NCBI GenBank assembly: GCA_051453625.1
Contig: JBOZIK010000001.1
Location: 196,455,266 to 196,475,615 of the forward strand
Source: Welwitschia mirabilis
Taxonomy: Eukaryota; Gnetophyta; Gnetopsida; Welwitschiales
Reading direction: 5' to 3'
DNA length: 20,350 bases
The stretch's first letter is position 1. The number at the start of each line of letters is the position of its first letter. A program made the position numbers and the translations under genes. The notes under the pieces are model-generated. The model was not told the DNA's origin. It saw only the letters and a list, made by a program, of their open reading frames with translations, and did not search any database. Below are positions 10,379-17,739 of this stretch, piece after piece.

Positions 10379-11130
10379 ATGGCCAACAGTCCAAACCTTG
10401 TATCTTCTGGTAATGACAAAGATGAAACCCCTCCTCCTACTCTTAAGATAGTTCTTGTTTTACTTAAAGATTTCTTTAATGTTGCATATAATCAGTTTCA
10501 AAAAGAGCATTTAATACAACACTTTATTAGATGCATTACTTCTTTAGATGAGCTTCAAGCCTGGTTTTGCATTATTTGAGTAGTAAAAAGTTTTTAGATT
10601 ATATTTGTTCATAATCTCTTAAGTGGTTTTTGGTTATTCCACTTTCATAAATAGGTTGACATAAAAGAAATAAAAAATGAAAGCCCATGATATATTAGAG
10701 GAATCCTTCTTATTCTTTCTTCTTGATACTAGAACTTCAATGTTTTTGATACAAAACTAGGAATCCCTATTTGGGTAGAGTTTCTAGATCTTCTCCTCTT
10801 ATTATGACCTTTTACTTATCAATTAGCTAAAACCCTTGGGAAATATGTCACAAAAGATCATTAATAGTTTATCAATGTTAGGCCAAGCATGAAGGTTTGT
10901 GTGCAAGTAGTTCTTATCAAACCCCTTTCATAAGTGATTGAAGTTAAAGTGGATGTGCATAAACATTAGCAAAACATTTAGCACTTATACCTTCCCACAA
11001 ATGAATGTTTTCATTAATTAAAAAAGGAACGGCTATGTCCTTCCTCTTGAATAGTCACTTCTAAACTTACAAATAATACATGCAGATAATGCTAAAGATG
11101 CTCTTGTCAAAGTAGCTAATGCAACCAATA
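10379..11130 (+). pseudogene. LINE B ORF1 (gag-like, DUF4283 type) remnant
   Basis: Begins at an ATG in a good context (CCATGG, 10379) with an open run of 66 codons starting MANSPNLVSSGNDKDE. Further on, about 10805-11030, the in-frame pieces LKTLGKYVTKDH, FINVRPSMKVCVQVVLIKPL, VIEVKVDVHKH and HLYLPTNECFH match the second half of plant LINE ORF1 proteins, which bind RNA and end in a zinc knuckle (the NECFH start of which is visible). Stops TAA/TAG occur at about seven positions in this stretch, most of them where Gln would be expected. It is not translatable. Confidence 0.75.
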
Positions 11131-11453
11131 AAACTAATAAAAAAGATGTTACAACAATAGAAGTTGTTGTGTGTCCTACTTGTAATCCTCCTCCTATAAC
11201 CTATAATTCTTCCTCTATTTAAATAGTGCATAAACATAGTAAAGAAACCTCAAAGGAAGACTTAACTTGGATTAATGTTGCAAAAAGAGGAAAAAAATCT
11301 TACTCTTTTAAAAGTAGGTATGGACCTCCCTTTTCTTCTTTCTTTTTCTAAAAAAACTAATCCCAAACTTTTTGCTGCTCTTGATGATGCTCTTAAAAAT
11401 ACTACAAGTCCCAAAGAAAACTCCTTGAATGGAGCTATTATCTCTTCCCTCCC

Positions 11454-12000
11454 ATGACTAAATTTACCCCTTGGAATGTTAGAGGCATTTCAAACCTCTC
11501 TAGAAAATATGCTATTACTCTCTTTTTATTAGATCATGGTAGCTTCTTTAAGATCTTAGGATTACAAGAGATTAAAATTACTTCTTTAAAAATTCTTTTC
11601 TCTTCTCAAGCTATATCTTTTCATCAAAATTATTTCACCACTAATCATGCTAAAGAAAAGGGTGGAGCATCCCTCCTCCTTCATAACACTTTCTTTTTCC
11701 CATTGTTGTTCATGGGAAAGATCCCACTCATGTAGTTTGGGTTCACCTTTAAATTCAAAATCCTTTAATAAGAATATACAACATCTATGTCTCTGTCACT
11801 TCTACTGAAAGGATTATTCTTTGGGAGTGGTTTAAATCTCATCTCCCTCATGGTAATTGGATTATGTTTGGTGATTTTAACTTTCTTGAAATTTTCTAGG
11901 ATAAACTTTATAGTCCTTTATCAAATGGCATACCCAAGAGCTTAGAAGCTAGCTTTGTCTTAAAAAAAAAAGGAATCATTTTAACCCCATTCCCTAATCC
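11454..12000 (+). pseudogene. LINE B endonuclease domain remnant
   Basis: Open from 11454 to 11735, with PWNVRGISNLSRKY at the start and ILGLQEIK about 30 residues later, the first two landmark blocks of the apurinic-type endonuclease. After a TAG at 11733-11735 the reading resumes in the same direction with WVH...RIYNIYV, and the catalytic GDFNFLE is intact at 11870-11890. A TAG at the following Trp position is shared with copy A. Compared with copy A, this domain is better preserved. Confidence 0.85.
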
Positions 12001-12499
12001 TTCACAATCCTCCTCACTTATTTAGTTGAAAAGGCATCAGATCCTAAGGAAAATTTACTTTGTAGTATCTTTATCAAGTATACCTTTATTCTTGTATTTT
12101 TTTCAAAATTTTCAACTTTTCCTTCACTCAGTAAAGTTCCTTATATAATCACCTTTCCCTTTCTTTTCAATAAGCTATAGCAACCCATAGCCTATTCCCA
12201 CAAAATGAATCATTTTATCTTTAAATAGTTCTTGGGTTTATTCTAAAAAAGCAAATCAACTTGTCTTTTCTATTTGAAACATGTCTAATTCTTTAGATAA
12301 CTCTTCTTTAAAGGAGAAGCATGACAACTAGAAAAGAAGCTATATTAGATTAGTAGCTTGTGATACAAGATTTAACAAACGTCTAACTAAGGAGAGAAGA
12401 AACTGGAGAATTCCTCTTAAAAAATCCTTAGATGAAAAAAAAAATCCATCATTCAATAATCCCATAGACTTGACTTAAGTGCAGATCTTAACCTTGTTC

Positions 12500-13090
12500 A
12501 CCAAGATCTTTAGAAATAAATATGTTAAAATCTAGATAATATCTTTTAAAAACTAGAGCTCTATATTACAAAAATTAGGTTTTGAAGAAAGATTCATTTC
12601 CATGATTATAACTTTATGTACTGATGCTAATGTCATTATTACTATTAATGATATTTCTTCTTAATTTTCTTGTTTGAAAAGATCTATTTGTCAAGGTTGT
12701 CCTCTTTCTCTCTATCTCTACATTCTTACCACTAATGCTTTGGGTCATCTTATAACTAAGCAACTCAAATATTTTTACTTTATGCCCTTCATCTTCCAAA
12801 TAGTAAGCAACAAATTTGCAACTGTTTCTTTTTTGATGACTCTTTTATTTTGGTTAAACACCCTAAAGATGATATTAAAGAGCTCTTATATTATCTTGAC
12901 ATATTTTTCAAAGACTCTAGCTCTCTAATCAGTTGGGAAAACTCACCCTTTTATATAGAGTTTTGGCCAAATCCCTCCTTTTCCCTTCCTGGAAAGTGCA
13001 TCCACCTAGCAAGGATCTTTATAAAGTTCTTAGCATCTTCTTTAGATTTTAAGTCACTAGGCACCAGCTTTGGCAGTTGGTCTTGAATGA
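12500..13090 (+). pseudogene. LINE B reverse transcriptase domain remnant
   Basis: Readable blocks: KLGFEERFISMII (about 12560-12610), RSICQGCPLSLYLYILTTNA (12680-12739), and the catalytic box FFDDSFILVKHPKDDIKEL (12829 onward) with the aspartate pair at 12835-12840. Phe replaces Ala of the usual FADD box. A TAA interrupts between the first and second block (about 12661-12663). Later text reads toward the thumb region with frame changes. The parental enzyme would have copied the LINE RNA at the nicked target. Confidence 0.85.
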
Positions 13091-13699
13091 TGTTCAAAGA
13101 AAAATTAGCAATTAGACCTCCAAAAAATTATCCTTTTCCAATAGAACTTTTATTTGTGAAATAATTCTTTCATCTTATCATGTCTTTCACTCTTCTTGTC
13201 TTGCCCCCTTTAATGCTTCCTATGCTTGCATTAATAAATGAATTAGTGAGTTTGTTTAGAAAACTCATGGATCTAGTTTTTATCATTTTGCTTGGGAAAC
13301 TTTTTGTGGACGCAGGAAACTATGAGGACTTGGAATGGCCTCCTCCCCCTTTAAAAAAAAAAAGAAAAAAGAAAAAAAAATACTATTACTACAAAATGGA
13401 TTATTCATGCTGTTGAGGATGATGATCCTTGAAAGATCCTCATTCATAATGCTATCTTTGATCCCTCTCTAAGAGGTTCTTCTTATTTGAAAGAATCAAG
13501 ATTTTCTAATGTGGTTTCCTCTCTTACGACTTTTTTTCTTCACGCTTTTCCCTTCTTACAAGCCATTGATCTGCTTGGAGTTTCATTAAAAGGTCACTTA
13601 TCTCTCCCTCCAAAACTGTTAGTCATAATTCCTCCATTTGGTTCTCTTGTTTGAATCTCCTTAATCATTTAATTAGTAAAAGAACTTATCTTAGCCCCA

Positions 13700-14420
13700 T
13701 TAAAAGAGGGCTAACTCAAATCAGAGATGTTTAGGATACCAATGATAAAGGTTCTTCTTGCTGGAAATTAATCCATGAAAAGTGTAATCTTCCTTCTTCC
13801 TTTTCCAAAAGAATCCACTTGATTAACTCCCACCTTCAGTAAAATATTAATCAAGTTATTCTTTCTAAAGAAGAATCCAATTGGCTTTGGACAAATAACA
13901 CTCCCTTTCTTAGCTATACTAATAAAATAGGCTATAGACATAAGATTTCTTCCAAGAAAAGCTTTCCAAGATTAATTGCCTCCGGTCTGTTAACTTTTTT
14001 CAAGAGACTTGGATTCAAGTTATCTCTAGTTCTTGGAAAATTCAACAACCCCTAAGGTAGCTTCCTTCATTTGGTGCCTTCTCTATCAAGGTCTACCCCT
14101 AAGTGAATGTTTGATGAAACTAGGACATAATTAACCTTTTTGTCCTCATTGCATTATTGAAAAATCCTTGCATCATTTCTTTTGGCATTCTAAAGTTATA
14201 GTGCTTCTAGTTGGGATTCGTTGTGCAAATGTTTTGGCTGGTTTGATGTTTCCTTTCCTCTTTGGATTTTTGGCATTGGCTACATTTCTTCAAACAAAAC
14301 TCAGATTTCGTGGGACACTACGAGGTGTGCTCTATTATTTGAATTATGAAAGGAGAGCAATAATGGTATTTTTTCTAGTGAATACTATGGACCCTTTTCT
14401 CCTTCTTAGGAGTTCTTAAT
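13700..14420 (+). pseudogene. LINE B C-terminal zf-RVT region remnant
   Basis: Same order as copy A: DTNDKG...CWKLI near 13736-13775, then CPHC near 14140 and HHFFWHS at 14171-14191. The last zinc ligand is lost here (TGT to TCT at 14189-14191), while copy A keeps Cys. The frame also slips just after, near 14200, through a small insertion relative to A. An open run to 14419 is therefore in the wrong frame for much of its length. Confidence 0.8.
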
Positions 14421-14565
14421 AGTGTTTTCTCTTTTACTTTATTTTCAGTTTTCTAATAAGGCCCATAGCCATTGGCTCTCCTTAAAATGTGAAGAATGGC
14501 TTCTTTGTATGAAATTTGGGATTGGCCCTCCCTCTATGACGCTTTAAGATTTTAATAAAACTTAG

Positions 14566-14580
14566 AATAAGCTAGTGAGA
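14566..14580 (+). repeat. 3' target-site duplication of LINE B
   Basis: AATAAGCTAGTGAGA follows the LINE tail directly and is identical to the copy after LINE A. Sequence to the right continues collinear with unit C from 19706 on. Confidence 0.85.
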
Positions 14581-14594
14581 ACTTGATGCATAGG
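14578..14594 (-). other. Decayed copia primer-binding-site-like motif, unit B
   Basis: On the minus strand the sequence reads ATGCATCAAGTTCTC, resembling the copia initiator-Met-tRNA binding site TGGTATCAGAGC plus following CTCT, with one base missing and several changes. Position and strand fit the minus-strand copia relic. The copy in unit C (19703-19717) is closer to the consensus at AGCTCTGAC. Confidence 0.45.
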
Positions 14595-15071
14595 TTTATT
14601 GCATGTCTATAAGTCAAACATCTAGGGGTTTGAATCTTTAGACTTGTGGGTTGGCTTATGGTTCTTAATCATATCTTTAAAGCACAACTAGATGTTGGCT
14701 AGGTGTTAGGCAAGCAAGGGCCCTCTATGGGTTTTCATATGGGTAAGCAAACAAACAACCTTGATGAGTGCAATTTGATTCATTTGAGTTAAGATTCCCT
14801 AGAACCAGGGAAATTTAAAAAGAAAAAAAAAGTAAAAAGAAAAAAAAAGGAATCTCACTTATATTTATATATCTAAGTACTCAAAGAAAATTTAATAACT
14901 ATAAGTAATTTAATACCATCATTATATAAAGTAAAACATAAAACATGTAAAACTATAAGCTGTGTTTTTGTTAAGTCCAATTAGAAAACCTTTAACTCTT
15001 TTAAGATATCAAGAACAGTGCTGATGCATGACAAACGAAGCCCAACATCCTCTCCAAATATAACATAACAG
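14595..15071. other. Gene-proximal flank of unit B (possible copia LTR, minus orientation)
   Basis: Collinear with 19718-20172 in unit C and, for the first about 110 bp, with unit A. It contains A-rich tracts near 14817-14850 and no open frame of note. Since the primer-binding-like motif lies at its left edge, part of this should be the copia 5' LTR reading leftward, but LTR ends were not found. Conservation with C rises from left to right toward the promoter. Confidence 0.45.
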
Positions 15072-15169
15072 ATTAAAAGAATAGGAGTTCTTTTATAAAT
15101 AGAAAAACAAAACAATGCAAATTAAAGGAGTAGGAGTTCTTCTATAAATAGAAAAAGAAAAGAGTGCCA
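15072..15169 (+). repeat. Tandem 49-bp repeat in the promoter, unit B
   Basis: Two units, 15072-15120 and 15121-15169, each built as ATTAAAGGA-type start, TAGGAGTTCTT, TATAAATAGAAAAA and a purine-rich end. Each carries one TATAAATA box (15094-15101 and 15143-15150). Unit C has the same pair at about 20173-20221 and 20222-20270, so the doubling predates the B/C split. Confidence 0.85.
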
Positions 15170-15177
15170 GACATGTC

Positions 15178-15184
15178 TATATAA
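15178..15184 (+). promoter_or_regulatory. TATA box of the small secreted-protein gene, unit B
   Basis: TATATAA in the context CTATATAAACC, 66 bp upstream of the ATG. Transcription would be expected to start roughly 30 bp downstream, near 15205-15215, giving a 5' UTR of about 30-40 nt with a pyrimidine-rich stretch (CTCTTCAACTTTC). Spacing and sequence are identical in unit C. Confidence 0.75.
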
Positions 15185-15243
15185 ACCCTACGCGCCTGCC
15201 ATCCATTCATCTCTTCAACTTTCAACAATCCAAGCCATTCAAC

Positions 15244-15632
15244 ATGTCTAAGTCTTCCGCACCCCTCGCGCTTTTTCTCCTCCTCCTTTTGCTGGTAATT
15301 CTTAACTAATACTCTCTCTTATTTCTACTCAATTTACTTTTGCCCGCATATCGATATTGATGTTGCTGTGGAATGTAATTCAAATTCAGGGCGCTCACAA
15401 TGGGATGGGCAAGAACGCCGTGATTGCGCCTTCTCCTGCACCGGCGCCTTCTCAACGGAAAACCCAGCCTTTCCATTCTGCTTACGCTCCTCCTGCAGGG
15501 ACTCCAGAGGCAGACGCAGAAAGCCAAAGAGAGTCGTCAAATGAAAAGAATGGGCATTTTAGTTTTCATTTCGGCAACTTTCATTATGCTTACGCCGCTG
15601 ATAAGGCTATTCATGACCAGGCCTCCCAATAA
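15244..15632 (+). CDS. Small predicted secreted Pro/Ala-rich protein (two exons), unit B
   Basis: Exon 1 is 15244-15294 and exon 2 is 15390-15632, joined in phase 0 by a 95-bp GT-AG intron (donor CTG|GTAATT, acceptor TTCAG|GGC); the product is 97 aa. The first exon encodes MSKSSAPLALFLLLLLL, a signal-peptide core that ends at the splice site, with likely cleavage just after it near GA|HN. The mature part has APSPAPAPS (arabinogalactan-type glycomodule), then APPAG, an acidic/polar stretch, and an aromatic/His-rich tail (HFSFHFGNFHYAYA). It has no cysteines and no C-terminal hydrophobic anchor. I do not recognise the family; an arabinogalactan-like peptide or a peptide-hormone precursor are both possible. 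The start is the first ATG after a clear TATA box and is conserved in unit C. Exon 2 is much GC-richer than the flanks. The intron is predicted, not shown. Confidence 0.7.
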
Positions 15633-15633
15633 A
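15628..15633 (+). promoter_or_regulatory. AATAAA overlapping the stop codon
   Basis: The hexamer AATAAA spans the last sense codon and the TAA stop (15630-15632). Plant poly-A signals are loose, so this may be chance, but no other AATAAA is seen in the next 150 bp. AATGTGA and TGAATAACG occur at about 15727 and 15773. Confidence 0.3.
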
Positions 15634-16039
15634 TCACGTCTCTCTCTTCGTCTTCCTGTTGTTTTCTTGTGTATTCAATTATCTCTATTGCACTTGCTCT
15701 CCCTCGTGTAGAATTTTTCTCAAAGTAATGTGATTTTCCTTGTTGCAAATACTTCGAGTGATAATCGCATTTATGAATAACGATATTCAATTGCCTCAAG
15801 TCATTAAACATTATGCGGAAACAGTCTGGCAAGCTTGGTTTCTGGCAAGCTATGTCATGGCGCTCATACGTTCGTTTCTGAGATTATGACTCAAATACTA
15901 TAATATTGGTGAATTTCGTGGCCAAAGGACAAAAACCAAGGTATCTCACACACTAAGTAATTCGATTTCATATTTACTGTGGGAATTTTTAAGTTTATCG
16001 GCGAGTGGTGATGAAAAAGTGATAGTCCTGATCTGCTAA
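15633..16039. other. 3' UTR and downstream spacer of unit B
   Basis: The first about 90 bp are pyrimidine-rich and probably 3' UTR. Further on there is a direct repeat of TCTGGCAAGCT at 15825 and 15841 (16-bp period). No further gene was recognised here. Confidence 0.5.
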
Positions 16040-16283
16040 TCAAATTAGAAAGCCGCGGGAAAGCGGTGACAGCCTCAAGAAGGGTGCATCAGACGCCGAT
16101 TTGTAGAAACTTGAAACAGACGTACAGTTGCCCTTCAAACCCGACTCAACGCTGTGCCATCTGCTAACATACTTGCTACCGCTCATATCCTTAATGTGAT
16201 CTTCGATATGGAGGACGAGTTAAACGTTTGACATCGTACCAGAGCCCATCTTCCTTCCTCAAAATCTGCAGGCCTCCCATGAC
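16040..16283 (-). pseudogene. 2-oxoglutarate/Fe(II) dioxygenase last-exon relic (ACC-oxidase-like class)
   Basis: Minus-strand reading from 16283 gives GGLQILRKEDGLWYDV, the block that opens the last exon of many plant 2OG oxygenases (GLQ-L...G-W-x-x-V). A frameshift near 16222 follows. From 16219 the next frame gives LVLHIEDHIKDMSG, SKYVSRWHSVE and SVSSFYKSASDA, matching the family order: V-N-x-G-D, S-N-G-x-Y-x-S, the distal iron-ligand His (CAC at 16154-16156), and S-x-x-S-F-Y. The 2OG-binding Arg of the R-x-S motif is absent (NCTS), the GD of NxGD reads ED, and the frame ends at TGA (16040-16042) soon after. No upstream exons are seen. It is a truncated pseudogene antisense to the small gene, in DNA GC-richer than the spacer. 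Confidence 0.65.
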
Positions 16284-16378
16284 AAAACAAGACAAATAAG
16301 TTTTGGAGGAGTTTCTCAGGTTTAAAGAGACGTCAAGTTATATGCGTCTCCACAATTCTGTTATATCAGAATTTATAT

Positions 16379-16522
16379 GAGAAAAGCAACGTTATTTTTC
16401 TGGATAAATTGTTCAAAATTTATGGTTCGCCTGTGACGCTCGACCTTATGGCGATTGATGGTTACTTAAGGGTAAAAGCAGGGAACAAAGCAAGAAATGT
16501 GATTGAAGTTGCAGGGGCATAA
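16379..16522 (+). pseudogene. Open frame fragment upstream of the inverted repeat, unit B
   Basis: An open frame that continues from further left (at least 16350) through EKSNVIFLDKLFKIYGSPVT, an internal ATG at 16448, and GYLRVKAGNKARNVIEVAGA to TAA at 16520-16522. The FLDKLFKIYGSP piece weakly recalls retrotransposon integrase (F-L-D-x-x-F-K-L-H-G-x-P), but this is not firm. If the repeat element between 16515 and 16625 is removed, the frame continues ...EVADKDSNGFG... to TAG at 16694-16696. Unit A carries the same 3' part with one replacement (K to E). Confidence 0.35.
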
Positions 16523-16625
16523 CTGCCGCCAGTCTAAGGTCAGCGTCCTTTCATAAACTGTGTGCTGAGACTCCTTCCTTCCTCACATACGTCTTTAACG
16601 TAGGGTGACCCTAGACTGGCAGCAG
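16523..16625. repeat. Inverted repeat, unit B (20-bp arms, about 63-bp spacer)
   Basis: Arm CTGCCGCCAGTCTAAGGTCA (16523-16542) pairs with 16606-16625 at 18 of 20 positions. It is flanked by the 9-mers AAGTTGCAG (16506-16514) and AGGTTGCAG (16626-16634), eight extra bases lying between the left 9-mer and the left arm. The spacer has a pyrimidine-rich tract CTCCTTCCTTCCTC. The 9-bp flanking repeat fits a Mutator-type MITE; a structured RNA is an alternative. Confidence 0.65.
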
Positions 16626-16627
16626 AG

Positions 16628-16696
16628 GTTGCAGATAAGGATTCAAATGGATTTGGTGCGCCCCGTGAGTTGTTATCGAATGCCGTTCAAGTTTAG
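16628..16696 (+). pseudogene. Frame continuation with EF-hand-like loop, unit B
   Basis: Reads VADKDSNGFGAPRELLSNA then VQV and TAG. DKDSNGFGAPRE (16634-16669) has D, D, N, G and E at loop positions 1, 3, 5, 6 and 12 of an EF-hand, but Gly at position 8 where a hydrophobic residue is usual. It has no start of its own and lies in frame with the fragment left of the inverted repeat once that insert is skipped. Unit A has Leu for one Ser. This could be chance resemblance. Confidence 0.3.
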
Positions 16697-16871
16697 GTTG
16701 ATTGTCAATTTGTCACTGTTACCGACATGTCAAAGGAAAGTATACATATGTAATTGTCATATATTGCCATTTCAAAAGCCTAGTGCGCATGAAAAATAAG
16801 ATGGTAAAAGTTTTTGTAATAAATGCATTTGGTAGATGATATTTAAGAATCAAAATTACTCTTGTTATAAA

Positions 16872-16971
16872 NNNNNNNNNNNNNNNNNNNNNNNNNNNNN
16901 NNNNNNNNNNNNNNNNNNNNNNNNNNNNNNNNNNNNNNNNNNNNNNNNNNNNNNNNNNNNNNNNNNNNNNN
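16872..16971. other. Assembly gap (100 N)
   Basis: Exactly 100 N, a placeholder of unknown true length. It interrupts unit B at the base that aligns to 4018 of unit A, so the right end of the duplicated block in B cannot be placed. Confidence 0.95.
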
Positions 16972-17739
16972 GGAATATTATTATTATGATTTTGGTGATG
17001 TATGAAAACCTTTTGAAATAATTGTTATTCCCATTTTAACTTTGTGCATTTTGTGAGCTTAGTATGTTGTTTGTATTTAGTAAATATTTGTCTATAAAAT
17101 AAGCATAACTCTTTCTTTCATATTTAGTAGTTAGTTGTTATGATGTAAATTTTGGACGACATGATGTACAATGCCTATGAAAAGGTAGTTTTTAGATGAT
17201 TAATATGTCTTAATGCAAATCTTTTTTTTTGCAATAAAAATGCAGAGATTTTCAAGTTCCTTATTCTAGTTGTTCTTGTTCTTGTTTTGATTCAATTACA
17301 ACATCCATTCACTATTATGCAAGTTCATGAACATTGAAGATTTTTTGTCCTCTATTTGCTAAGTTCAGAGTAGGCATAGTAACTTTACTCCCAACTATTC
17401 TCTATACAAAACTTCACTGATAATGACTTTATAAATAGTTATTTATAAAGTTGTTATTATTGAAGTGGGGATTGAAATAACAATCCTTTTAGTGTTAATT
17501 TTGAAATTCATTCATTTAGATTCCCAATTGCATGTTTCATCCTTTCCTCAATTGAATCAATAGTTAAAAAGAGAATGAGAATGAAAACTATGTTCTTTGT
17601 TACTTATGTATAATTGTTCAATTGTAGATACTTAGTAAAGATTTCACCTATGAATTCCTAACTAGAAAACCTCCTCGGATTAATAGTTCGGGAATCAGAA
17701 CTATCTTATATAATGTCAAATATTATTCATACAATCAGA
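16972..17739. other. AT-rich stretch, no gene recognised
   Basis: No domain was recognised on either strand. It may be the decayed internal part of the plus-strand copia element whose RNase H follows, but no reverse-transcriptase landmark could be read. Confidence 0.5.

Larger units (their letters stand above)
10186..14565 (+). mobile_element. LINE/L1-type retrotransposon, copy B (full span, dead)
   Basis: A 4380-bp non-LTR element bounded by a 15-bp target-site duplication and, in unit C, by a preserved empty site, so both ends are fixed. Order: leader, ORF1 gag-like (from ATG at 10379), endonuclease (11454-12000), reverse transcriptase (about 12500-13090), zf-RVT region (about 13700-14420), and a short 3' tail ending in AATAAAACTTAG. 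Many stops sit where Trp or Gln is expected, which suggests C-to-T decay of a methylated element. Both copies A and B read the same direction as the small gene downstream. Confidence 0.92.
16448..16871 (+). repeat. Distal flank of unit B, duplicated at 3595-4018
   Basis: Ungapped match of 424 bp to unit A with 11 differences. It ends at the N gap. Apart from the frame fragments and the inverted repeat, the last about 175 bp (16697-16871) hold nothing recognised. Confidence 0.9.

Noticed and set aside
10800-11060. Many TAA/TAG codons at Gln positions, as in organisms that read these codons as Gln
   Set aside because: Trp positions are also TAG or TGA, frameshifts are common, and the small gene uses CAA/CAG for Gln with a TAA stop. 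This is decay of a plant LINE, not a code change.
15334-15527. Minus-strand open frames across exon 2 of the small gene
   Set aside because: They are shadows of the GC-richer exon 2; they lack a promoter and splice logic, and the plus-strand model explains the region.
15424-15711. Second plus-strand frame overlapping exon 2 and running past the stop
   Set aside because: No signal for its own start was found. The exon 2 frame links to a signal peptide through good splice sites, and this frame does not.
16327-16350. Short palindrome GAGACG...CGTCTC as a terminator or regulatory hairpin
   Set aside because: A 6-bp stem with a 12-base loop is expected by chance, and nothing else supports a function.
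3595-16625. Direct repeats as a CRISPR array or an integron-like site
   Set aside because: Copies are kilobases apart and flanked by plant retroelements; there is no spacer-repeat periodicity.
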